This document shows, piece after piece, positions 1 to 6,177 of a stretch of DNA of 6,484 bases. A model generated the notes under the pieces. That model was not told the DNA's origin, searched no databases, and saw nothing but the letters and a program-made list of their open reading frames with translations. Where the stretch lies: contig CAIYNH010000882.1 in NCBI GenBank assembly GCA_903927495.1, positions 1 to 6,484 on the forward strand. The letters are read 5' to 3'. The first letter of the stretch is position 1, and each line of letters starts with the position of its first letter. Both the position numbers and the translations under genes were made by a program. The stretch comes from an uncultured beta proteobacterium (GTDB lineage: Bacteria; Pseudomonadota; Gammaproteobacteria; Burkholderiales; Burkholderiaceae_C).

Positions 1-178
1 AATCGTGGGCATGCAATATTTCACCGAATCCCAGCGCACCGTCTACGACGACACCTGCGTGCGCGTTGACCACAGCAGCTACGCCGCACGCCCGGCCCCC
101 ATTGGCTCCCTGGTGCTGGTGCGCATCTTCGAGCACCGCATCGAGATTCGTGACCTCCAGTCCAAAGCCCTGTTGCGT
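1..178 (+). pseudogene. istA: IS21-family transposase IstA, C-terminal fragment
   Basis: The frame starting at base 2 is open from the left edge and reads YFTESQRTVYDDTCVRVDHS followed by SSYAARPAPIGSLVLVRIF and IEIRDLQSKALLR. I recognise this as the beta-barrel-like region after the DDE catalytic core in IS21-type IstA proteins (Mu/retroviral integrase superfamily), which act in cut-and-paste transposition with the IstB ATPase. The family resemblance stops after LLR, near base 178; the usual remaining C-terminal residues and a downstream istB are missing. The frame itself runs on to a stop at 350-352, but that stretch does not look like IstA and overlaps the nrdJ remnant in another frame. 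The rest of the gene may lie to the left of the window. The right breakpoint is approximate (about 10 bases either way), and no terminal inverted repeat was identified. Confidence 0.72.
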
Positions 179-312
179 AAAGCGCCAGTCAAAGTCAGCC
201 AGGCTCAGCCGTTCATCGAGTCCGGATTGTTTGAATCGGCGCTCAGTTACTGTCGTCACTGCGCTGGCCTGGTCGACCTGGCCTGCCGGGTGGCAACCCT
301 GCCTGGACCTTC

Positions 313-1290
313 ATGGTGCAACATCCTTTTGGCGATTTTGCCCTTTTCATAGGTGAACTTGCGCCGCAAGAGGGTGGCACGCCAGAGCCGTTTGAAGTCT
401 GGGTCAACGGCTCTGAGCAGCCACGCGGACTGGGTGCTCTGGCCAAAACCTTGTCCATGGATCTGCGCGCCAACGATCCGGCCTGGCTACAGTTGAAGCT
501 TGATGCCCTGGCCACCGTCAGCGAGGAACATGCCTTTGAGATGCCGCTCCCGCCACATGGTGAACGCCGTTTGTTCCCCGGCGTTGTGGCAGCCACAGCA
601 GCCGTGATTCGCTGGCGATGTGAGCAGATCACGGCCAATGCTGCACCCAAGGCTGCACCCAAGGCTGCACCCGTTGTGCCAGTATCAACGCCCGTGATCG
701 ATGCCATGTTCAGTCGTGGCGAACCGCAAACCGGACCATCGGGCACCCTGGCCTGGGCCGTCGATGTGGACAATCCGGCCACGGGCGAGTCCTTCACCGT
801 AACCCTCAAAGAAGTCAACCTGCCAGGGCCTGACGGCAACGTTGTGACACGTCCTTGCGCAGTCGGCTTCTCAGGCAACTACCCTAAAGCCATGGACGGA
901 CTGGCGCGCTTGCTGTCGTTGGACATGCGGGTGATTGATCCAGCCTGGGTCGGCATGAAATTGCGCAAACTACTCAACTATGCCGAGCCACTGGGACACT
1001 TCATGGCCTTCGTGCCAGGGTTACCCAACGGCGAGCGGCATCAACAAACCTGGCCCTCCACTGTGGCCTACATTGCCCGCTTGATCATTCACCGCTATGC
1101 GATGCTGGGCATCCTGAACGAAGAAGGCTACCCGCTGCGCGACATGGGCGTGCTCGACTCACCCGAAACCCGTGAAGCCAGTCGAACCATGGCCGGCAAG
1201 GTTTGCACCGAATGCGGCAACCCTACCGTGATTCACAAAGACGGCTGTGACTTTTGCACCGCCTGTGGCTATGTTGGGCAGTGCGGATAA
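313..1290 (+). CDS. nrdJ: Class II (B12-dependent) ribonucleotide reductase, C-terminal fragment with two TSCPD-like repeats
   Basis: This is the C-terminal third of NrdJ, the adenosylcobalamin-dependent, oxygen-independent ribonucleoside-diphosphate reductase that makes deoxynucleotides. Counting from ATG 313 (325 aa), HPFGDFALFIGEL at 4-16 leads into a first TSCPD-like unit (about 27-101, FEVWVNGSEQPRGLGALAKT). A Pro/Ala/Lys linker (110-120) and a second related unit (about 180-263, DGLARLLSLDMRVIDPAW) follow. The tail has cysteines at 298, 301, 312, 315, 318 and 324, typical of the redox/zinc tail of these enzymes. The 10-stranded barrel with the catalytic cysteines and the cobalamin site is absent; full-length proteins are around 950-1200 aa. 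NrdJ-like residues (LRWPGRPGLPGGNPAWTF) continue upstream in the same frame to about base 235, beyond which the frame has a stop at 232-234. ATG 313 has no convincing ribosome binding site, so it is probably internal to the old gene. I read this as a 5'-truncated remnant. A separately encoded NrdJb-like subunit, as in Pseudomonas aeruginosa, is a less likely alternative. Confidence 0.8.
   Translation: MVQHPFGDFALFIGELAPQEGGTPEPFEVWVNGSEQPRGLGALAKTLSMDLRANDPAWLQLKLDALATVSEEHAFEMPLPPHGERRLFPGVVAATAAVIRWRCEQITANAAPKAAPKAAPVVPVSTPVIDAMFSRGEPQTGPSGTLAWAVDVDNPATGESFTVTLKEVNLPGPDGNVVTRPCAVGFSGNYPKAMDGLARLLSLDMRVIDPAWVGMKLRKLLNYAEPLGHFMAFVPGLPNGERHQQTWPSTVAYIARLIIHRYAMLGILNEEGYPLRDMGVLDSPETREASRTMAGKVCTECGNPTVIHKDGCDFCTACGYVGQCG
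640..672 (+). repeat. 12-bp in-frame tandem repeat in the nrdJ linker
   Basis: The unit gctgcacccaag occurs 2.75 times without mismatch (640-651, 652-663, 664-672) and encodes Ala-Ala-Pro-Lys repeats. It lies exactly between the two TSCPD-like units, in a low-complexity Pro/Ala linker. Because the unit is a multiple of three, slippage here would change linker length without breaking the frame. Confidence 0.85.
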
Positions 1291-1592
1291 ATTCCACAAT
1301 TCGCTATAAATACATGAGCTACTCGCGCTAGATGTGCGAGCTATAGAAGCCGATTTTGTTGATATTTTTCTGGCTTCTTCAGCAGGCCATCGAGACCTCT
1401 GGGTTGCGATGCTTGGGTACGATTTCCGGATCTTTTACGGCATGAGAACCCGAGCCTTACGAACTTAATTGACAACTTTAACGCTGACTCCGACGGTGCT
1501 CAATTTTGCTATTTAATAATGAGCAACTTGTGCTTGATTGACGGGCCTTTCATGCCGATTTACGTCACAAATAAATTCTCAAACCTAGCACA
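1291..1592. other. Convergent intergenic region, no gene seen
   Basis: These 302 bases separate the 3' end of the nrdJ remnant (plus strand) from the 3' end of the universal stress protein gene (minus strand). The left end, to about 1378, holds two stem-loops described separately. From 1379 to 1592 the sequence is more AT-rich than the flanking genes. It contains no coding frame I would trust and no hairpin followed by a T-run on either strand. A TTGACA sits at 1469-1474 on the plus strand, but I find no matching -10 box at normal spacing, so I do not call a promoter. Confidence 0.6.
1322..1378. repeat. Two-hairpin intergenic element, possible dispersed repeat / read-through barrier
   Basis: The first stem pairs ctcgcg (1322-1327) with tgcgag (1335-1340), with one G-T pair and a 7-base loop. 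The second pairs agaagcc (1345-1351) with ggcttct (1372-1378) around a T-rich 20-base interior. It starts about 30 bases after the nrdJ stop and lies between convergent genes, where such elements often stop or slow transcription from both sides. The layout (GAGCTACTCGCG, short loop, then AGAAGCC-GATTTT) resembles an intergenic repeat I remember from Comamonadaceae genomes with the theme GCTACT-GCGC-n-GCGC-AGAGGC. That likeness is from memory only. No T-run follows either stem, so it is not a classical intrinsic terminator. Confidence 0.45.
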
Positions 1593-2030
1593 TTAATCAC
1601 GCACCACCAACACCGGCAGTTTGGTGTGCGACAGCACCGCTTGAGCGGCGCTGCCAAGCACCAGTTTTTCCAAGCCGCTGCGGCCGTGCGAACCCATCAC
1701 GATCAAATCAGCCTCCAGCGATGCCCCTGCTTCCACGATACCGCGCCAAACGGCATTCGCTTCAATCACAGAGGTATCGACCGTCACACCAGCGGCGATA
1801 AACGATTCCTTGGCCGCATGCACTGAAGTATTCGCCTCAGCTGTTGCGGCACTCAGATACTCAATCTGACCATAGGCAAAGTCAGTTCCCACACCCGTGA
1901 AGGGATAGGGATCAATCACATAAATGACAGTTACACGGCTACCAAACGCCTGCGCCAGCCCAATGGCTTTATCGACAGCGGTTTGCGCAGTGTCAGAGCC
2001 ATCAACAGGCACCAGAATATGTTTAAACAT
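1593..2030 (-). CDS. Universal stress protein, UspA family, ATP-binding type
   Basis: A single-domain cytoplasmic Usp protein of 145 aa, the normal length for the family. The N-terminus MFKHILVPVDGSD is the standard first beta-strand and loop. The C-terminal half holds the nucleotide-binding motif G-2x-G-9x-G-S (G113, G116, G126, S127), followed by the last strand LPVLVVRD. This motif marks the ATP-binding subgroup; such proteins usually dimerise and help cells survive starvation, oxygen limitation or oxidative stress, often with no known enzymatic reaction. The start at 2030 is chosen because GAGGAG (2038-2043) sits 7 bases upstream and because this methionine begins the conserved strand. 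An upstream ATG at 2054 would add eight residues with no family resemblance. It is the last gene of the minus-strand series, 157 bases after the oxidoreductase stop, so it could be in the same transcript or have its own promoter. Confidence 0.93.
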   Translation of the reverse strand: MFKHILVPVDGSDTAQTAVDKAIGLAQAFGSRVTVIYVIDPYPFTGVGTDFAYGQIEYLSAATAEANTSVHAAKESFIAAGVTVDTSVIEANAVWRGIVEAGASLEADLIVMGSHGRSGLEKLVLGSAAQAVLSHTKLPVLVVRD

Positions 2031-2037
2031 GACAGAA

Positions 2038-2043
2038 CTCCTC
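2038..2043 (-). promoter_or_regulatory. Ribosome binding site of the universal stress protein gene
   Basis: GAGGAG on the minus strand, 7 bases before ATG 2030. It decides the start in favour of the shorter 145-residue protein over the in-frame ATG at 2054. Confidence 0.85.
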
Positions 2044-2123
2044 ATTAAATACATCGAACTTTACCAACCTTGGCTGTCCCAGCCCTGGGCTATGGTAATT
2101 CCTGAAATGCCATTTATTCAAGG

Positions 2124-2135
2124 GCAACCGGTTGC
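2124..2135. repeat. Perfect 12-bp palindrome upstream of the stress protein gene
   Basis: GCAACCGGTTGC is a perfect dyad located 94 bases upstream of the stress protein start and 52 bases past the oxidoreductase stop. It could be a site for a dimeric regulator, but I recognise no named operator. No convincing promoter boxes were found around it. Confidence 0.4.
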
Positions 2136-2187
2136 GATTGGTAGTCAAAAGAAATCTTTCAAATCTCCAACACTCCTGGTGCAATAA

Positions 2188-3813
2188 TCAAATGTCTTCA
2201 GGCACCATTTTGATGGCACCACAGGGACATTCCGACACACAAATGCCACAGCCCTTGCAATAATCGTAATTGAAGTCAAAGCCTTTGCCCGGCCCCTTCT
2301 TGATCACGGCATTGTCGGGACAAACTCCGTAGCAGTTATCGCATTCAAAACAATTCCCACATGACAGGCAGCGTCGGGCTTCAAACAAGGCATTGCCCTC
2401 ATCGAGCCCGCCCTGGACTTCTTCAAAAGTGGACTTCCGGCGGATGATGTCGAGCATCGGTCGCATGGTTTTAGGGGCATCGCTGTAGTACCACGGATTG
2501 AGCTTGTCGAAGCTGGCCAGTTCGCTCTTGGGTGGCGGCAGGTAGGCACTGCCACTCAGCCACGCATCGATATTGCGGGCGGCTTTCTTGCCATGGCCAA
2601 TTGCCACAGTGACATTGCGCTCGGCAGGAACCATGTCACCACCGGCAAAAATGCCTGCATGACCCGTCATCATCTGGGCATCCACTTGCACCACACCGTC
2701 TTTCACCGCCAAGCCTGGCACCCCCTCGATCAGTGACAAATCGACATCCTGCCCCAGCGCCAGCACCACAGAGTCGGCCTCTAGGGTCTCGAACTCACCG
2801 GTAGGCTGTGGAAAGCCTTTCTCGTCAAGCGCCATCTTTTCAACCGTGATGGAGGACTCGCCCGCCTGCGTGATGGTGGACAACCACTTGATCAGCACAC
2901 CTTCCTGCAGGGCTTCTTCAACTTCAAAGTCATGCGCTGGCATCTTCTCACGGTTTCGCCGGTAAACGATGATGGACTCGGTGGCACCCAGCCGTTTGGC
3001 GGTACGGGCCACGTCAATTGCCGTATTACCTCCGCCATAGACTATGACTCGCCGCCCCAACAAGGGCTTATCCTCGCCCTCCATGGAGCGTAGCACCGAC
3101 ACCGCATCGAGCACCTTCGCTGAGTCACCCGCAGGGATGTAAGCACGCTTGGCAATATGGGCACCCACAGCCAAAAATACGGCATCAAAACCGCCCGATT
3201 GTTTGGCATCCAGAACGTTGCTTACTTTGACGTTGTAATTGATCGTCACACCCAAATCAACAATGCGCTGCACCTCTGCATCCAGCACCTGGCGAGGCAG
3301 ACGGTACTGTGGAATACCAAATCGCATCATGCCACCCGGTAAAGGACCGGCTTCCTGCACCGTGACCAAGTGCCCCAGACGCGCCAAATGGTAGGCCGCC
3401 GCCAAGCCCGATGGCCCAGCGCCTACCACCAGTACCTTTTTGCCAGTGACTGCAGCAGGAGGAGCAAACTTCCAGCCTTGCGCGATGGCTTGGTCACCCA
3501 GAAAGTGCTCGACTGAATTAATGCCGACTGGTGCATCCATCTTGCCGCGATTGCAAGCGCCTTCACAGGTGTGATAGCACACCCGACCCATGACGGCGGG
3601 AAACGGGTTTTCCTCAACCAGCACCCGCCAGGCTTGCTCGTACTCACCAGACTCTGCATGAAATAGCCAAGCCTGAATGTTTTCTCCGGCCGGACATTGA
3701 TGGTTGCACGGTGGAATACGGTTCAGGTAGACCGGGCGTGAGGTGCGCCATGAGCCGGTATGGTTGGCGAGCGACGTACCTACGTCGAGCGTGATGGCAA
3801 ATGGTTTTTCCAT
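2188..3813 (-). CDS. GltD-like FAD/NADPH oxidoreductase fused to a PorD-like 2[4Fe-4S] ferredoxin domain
   Basis: A 541-residue three-part electron-transfer protein. The N-terminal part resembles the iron-sulfur domain of GltD and dihydropyrimidine dehydrogenase, with C36 and C40 (CNHQCP) and C79, C83, C87 (CYHTCEGAC). The central part has an FAD-binding GxGxxG (VVGAGPSGLAAA, glycines 131-136), a nucleotide-binding site probably for NADPH (YGGGNTAIDV, 259-268) and the closing FAD motif GIFAGGD (387-393). The last ~65 residues form a bacterial-type ferredoxin domain: C488, C491, C494, C498-P and C519, C522, C525, C529-P. Extra cysteines lie at 482, 485 and 531. This tail replaces the separate PorD subunit of four-subunit pyruvate:ferredoxin oxidoreductases. 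Directly after porB, it probably links the complex to NADP(H). The start is set at ATG 3813 because AGGGG (3821-3825) is 7 bases upstream; the ATG at 3819, overlapping the porB TGA, would add only Met-Thr and lies just one base from that site. Family and role of the whole fusion are inferred; the domains are clear. Confidence 0.9.
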   Translation of the reverse strand: MEKPFAITLDVGTSLANHTGSWRTSRPVYLNRIPPCNHQCPAGENIQAWLFHAESGEYEQAWRVLVEENPFPAVMGRVCYHTCEGACNRGKMDAPVGINSVEHFLGDQAIAQGWKFAPPAAVTGKKVLVVGAGPSGLAAAYHLARLGHLVTVQEAGPLPGGMMRFGIPQYRLPRQVLDAEVQRIVDLGVTINYNVKVSNVLDAKQSGGFDAVFLAVGAHIAKRAYIPAGDSAKVLDAVSVLRSMEGEDKPLLGRRVIVYGGGNTAIDVARTAKRLGATESIIVYRRNREKMPAHDFEVEEALQEGVLIKWLSTITQAGESSITVEKMALDEKGFPQPTGEFETLEADSVVLALGQDVDLSLIEGVPGLAVKDGVVQVDAQMMTGHAGIFAGGDMVPAERNVTVAIGHGKKAARNIDAWLSGSAYLPPPKSELASFDKLNPWYYSDAPKTMRPMLDIIRRKSTFEEVQGGLDEGNALFEARRCLSCGNCFECDNCYGVCPDNAVIKKGPGKGFDFNYDYCKGCGICVSECPCGAIKMVPEDI

Positions 3814-3815
3814 GG

Positions 3816-4808
3816 TCATTCCCCTAACAGGCCGAAACGGCGAATATTGCGATCAGCCCGAGCTTGCAGGCGTGCAATGGTTTCAAGGTCAGGCGTTTTG
3901 CCGAACAAGTGAGCGAAACGTTTTTGCGGTTTGAGGTATTCCTCGATTGGCACCTGGTGCCGAATTTTCAGCGCACCGGTGACTTCACCACGTTCGGCCT
4001 CGAACACCGGAAACACACCGCTTTCAACTGCCAGTCGTGCCAAACGGATGGTGTCGTGCGAGGCTGCACCCCAACCTAACGGACACGGCACAAAGATATG
4101 GATGTAGCGTGCACCACGAATGGTCATGGCCTTTTTGACTTTGTACTCCAAATCACGCAGGTCCGCCACAGTCGCAGTTGCGACATAAGGAATTTCGTGG
4201 GCCATGGCAATTTGCGGCACATTCTTTCCCTGACCGAACTCATTGCCCGGGTGAGGTCCGACCGACATGGTCGTGGCTGTTCGAGCCGCTGGCGGCGTGG
4301 CACTGGAGCGCTGCACGCCAGTGTTCATGTAAGCCTCGTTGTCGTAACAGATATAGAGCACATCATCATTGCGCTCAAACATCCCTGACAGGCAGCCAAA
4401 TCCGATGTCAGTGGTGCCACCGTCACCGCCTTGGGCCACTACCCGCACCTCGCTGCGACCCTTGGCCCGCATCGCTGCCGCAATCCCGGTTGCGACCGCT
4501 GCGGTGTTGCCGAACAACGAGTGAATCCACGGCATTTGCCAGGATGTTTCCGGGTAGGGTGTCGAAAACACTTCCAGACAACCGGTCGCATTGGCAGCGA
4601 TCAATTGCCCATTGGTGGCCTCCATCGCCGCGTCAATGGCGTAGCGTGCACCGAGCGCCTCGCCGCAGCCCTGACAGGCGCGGTGACCTGAGTTGAGTGA
4701 ATTGCTGCGCTGTGCATTGGCCTGCACGCTGCGCTGCTCGGGTGCCAGCAGGCGATTGCCTACCGTGAAGGTACCCGTTTGATAAAACTTGACTAATGTC
4801 TGTTCCAT
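3816..4808 (-). CDS. porB: Pyruvate-type 2-oxoacid:ferredoxin oxidoreductase, beta subunit (PorB)
   Basis: This 330-residue cytoplasmic subunit binds thiamine pyrophosphate and one [4Fe-4S] cluster, and with PorA decarboxylates the 2-oxoacid. The four expected cluster ligands are visible: C45 and C48 (ACQGCGEALGARY), C77 (ATGCLEVFSTPYP) and C242 (VPCPLGWG). The thiamine/Mg motif runs from GGDGGTTDIGFG (127-138) to DNEAYMNTGVQRSS (156-169), matching the GDG-n-N pattern of the family. Length is slightly above the usual ~290-320 because of a ~40-residue leader before the first cysteine pair. Its TGA overlaps the first possible start of the downstream oxidoreductase (ATGA), suggesting coupled translation. 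ATG 4808 is the only usual start codon between the conserved core and the in-frame TAA about 60 bases upstream, but it has no clear ribosome binding site, and a 115-base gap separates it from porA. Confidence 0.95.
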   Translation of the reverse strand: MEQTLVKFYQTGTFTVGNRLLAPEQRSVQANAQRSNSLNSGHRACQGCGEALGARYAIDAAMEATNGQLIAANATGCLEVFSTPYPETSWQMPWIHSLFGNTAAVATGIAAAMRAKGRSEVRVVAQGGDGGTTDIGFGCLSGMFERNDDVLYICYDNEAYMNTGVQRSSATPPAARTATTMSVGPHPGNEFGQGKNVPQIAMAHEIPYVATATVADLRDLEYKVKKAMTIRGARYIHIFVPCPLGWGAASHDTIRLARLAVESGVFPVFEAERGEVTGALKIRHQVPIEEYLKPQKRFAHLFGKTPDLETIARLQARADRNIRRFGLLGE

Positions 4809-4859
4809 GATGTTGGTCTCGGTTGAGGACGGAGCTGATTGGCTGAATAGCCTTGAGTG

Positions 4860-4911
4860 CAGTTAGCCGCTGCGCCAGGACGTGTTGCGCCATGGCGACT
4901 GCGGCCAACTG
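4860..4911 (-). other. Stem-loop in the porA-porB gap
   Basis: An 11-bp inverted repeat (4860-4870 with 4901-4911) pairs fully in the transcript if one G-U pair is allowed (CAGTTGGCCGC with GCGGCTAACTG). Within its 30-base interior, cgcca (4873-4877) can pair with tggcg (4893-4897), extending the structure. A perfect 10-bp palindrome, cgccatggcg, lies at 4888-4897 as a competing fold. There is no U-run after it, so it is not an intrinsic terminator. Inside an operon, such a hairpin could set mRNA processing or stability, or the ratio of PorA to PorB. Confidence 0.5.
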
Positions 4912-4923
4912 CCTCACATCGTG

Positions 4924-6177
4924 TCATGCGATGCGTGAGGACACGCTGCCGAGGTCGCGCAAAATGCCCTCGGCGATCGGGCCAGATCGACGCTGTTGTT
5001 TCTCACGCTCCAGCACGCGGTTAACCACTGCCCAGTCCAGATCCAGGAATGTCAGCAGTTCGAGTTTGTCATCGATGGCATCAAGCAGCAATTGATGTAC
5101 CGATGCCTTGGTGATGGCGCGCCCTCCCAAGCCAGCCACCACCGTCAGCACGGGTTGCGGCCGGTTTTGCACGGCACTGCGTACATCGCGCGAAACAATG
5201 CCGCCAATACCCACTGCAAAACATTTCTCAATCACCACAATGCGTTTGGCATTGACAGTGGCATCCCTAATGGCAGCGATGGGGAACGGACGGTACGAGG
5301 TAATGCCCAGCACGCCGACCTTGATGCCCTCAGCACGCAAATCATCCACGGTGTCCTTGATGGTGCCCAGTACCGACCCCAAAGCAATCACAATAGTATC
5401 GGCATCTTCGAGATGGTAGGTTTTGATCAACCCACCGGAATCACGGCCAAATTCTTGCTTGAATTCTTCGGCAATCTGCGGAATCAGATCCAGCGCCTGC
5501 ATCTGTTTGGCATGCGCCAGATAACGGACTTCGGTGAATGCCTCGGGTCCTACCATCGCACCAATCGTGACCGGGTCATTAGGATCAAGCACTTGGCGTG
5601 GCTCATAAGGTGGCAAGAACCGATCCACCTGGGCTTGATCGGGCATATCAACACGTTCATAAGCGTGCGTCAAAATGAAACCGTCCATGCACACCATTAC
5701 AGGCAGAGACAATTCCTCGGCAATGCGAAAGGCCTGAATGTGCAGATCAAGCGCTTCCTGGTTGGTCTCGGCAAATATCTGCAGCCAGCCTGCATCGCGC
5801 ATCGACATGCTGTCAGTGTGGTCGTTCCAGATGTTGATGGGGGCACCAATAGCCCGGTTGGCCACGGTCATCACGATCGGTAAACCCAAACCTGAGGCGT
5901 TGTAAACCGCCTCTGCCATGAACAACAAGCCCTGGCTGGCGGTGGCGGTGTAAGCTCGCGCACCGGCGGCGGAGGCACCTATGGCAACGCTCAAAGCCGC
6001 GAATTCCGACTCTACGTTGATAAATTCACACTTTTGTAATTCACCCGATTTCACCAACTCGCCCAAACCTTCGACGATATGCGTCTGGGGCGAAATAGGG
6101 TAAGCACAAATGACTTCAGGCCGGCTCAGGGCCACAGCTTGAGCTACCGCGTGGGAGCCTTCACATTGTTCAAGCAT
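4924..6177 (-). CDS. porA: Pyruvate-type 2-oxoacid:ferredoxin oxidoreductase, alpha subunit (PorA)
   Basis: This 417-residue subunit completes the active site with PorB and shapes substrate choice. YPISPQT (26-32) is the family's substrate/thiamine-contacting motif. NVESEFAAL (54-62) carries the glutamate that activates thiamine in related enzymes, and TASQGL (79-84) follows. NRAIGAPINIWNDHTDSMSM (107-126), continuing into RDAGWLQ, is the form seen in pyruvate-type enzymes rather than in 2-oxoglutarate or branched-chain versions. A second domain starts near 255 (ADTIVIALGSVLGTIKDTVD) and resembles the transketolase C-terminal domain found in the family. The start at 6177 has GGAGG (6184-6188) 6 bases upstream and overlaps the end of porG by 8 bases, indicating translational coupling. 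Length is in the normal range and no key motif is missing. Pyruvate as substrate is inferred from motifs; 2-oxobutyrate would probably also fit. Confidence 0.95.
   Translation of the reverse strand: MLEQCEGSHAVAQAVALSRPEVICAYPISPQTHIVEGLGELVKSGELQKCEFINVESEFAALSVAIGASAAGARAYTATASQGLLFMAEAVYNASGLGLPIVMTVANRAIGAPINIWNDHTDSMSMRDAGWLQIFAETNQEALDLHIQAFRIAEELSLPVMVCMDGFILTHAYERVDMPDQAQVDRFLPPYEPRQVLDPNDPVTIGAMVGPEAFTEVRYLAHAKQMQALDLIPQIAEEFKQEFGRDSGGLIKTYHLEDADTIVIALGSVLGTIKDTVDDLRAEGIKVGVLGITSYRPFPIAAIRDATVNAKRIVVIEKCFAVGIGGIVSRDVRSAVQNRPQPVLTVVAGLGGRAITKASVHQLLLDAIDDKLELLTFLDLDWAVVNRVLEREKQQRRSGPIAEGILRDLGSVSSRIA

Noticed and set aside
179..352. Continuation of the IstA-like frame to a stop at 350-352
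   Set aside because: The sequence after LLRKAPVK does not resemble IstA, and its end overlaps clear NrdJ sequence in another frame; it is run-on across a breakpoint rather than gene content.
640..672. CRISPR-like short repeat
   Set aside because: The 12-base units are contiguous, have no spacers and encode an in-frame Ala-Ala-Pro-Lys linker.
243..878. Minus-strand 211-residue open frame
   Set aside because: It lies antisense to the NrdJ fragment, whose protein is strongly recognisable; the Ser/Arg/Gly-rich product looks like a high-GC shadow.
1469..1497. Plus-strand TTGACA as a -35 box
   Set aside because: No acceptable -10 at 16-18 bases and no gene downstream in that direction before the convergent stress protein gene.
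2110..2165. Minus-strand TTGACT with downstream TTGAATAAAT as a stress protein promoter, or an FNR-type site
   Set aside because: The spacing between the boxes is too long for a sigma-70 promoter, and the sequence does not fit TTGAT-N4-ATCAA.
4633..4917. Minus-strand 94-residue frame starting in the porA-porB gap
   Set aside because: It has a GTG start, runs out of frame into porB and resembles no family; a leader peptide role has no support.
4996..5883. Plus-strand 295-residue open frame
   Set aside because: It is entirely antisense to porA, whose motifs are intact; His/Gln/Arg-rich shadow composition.
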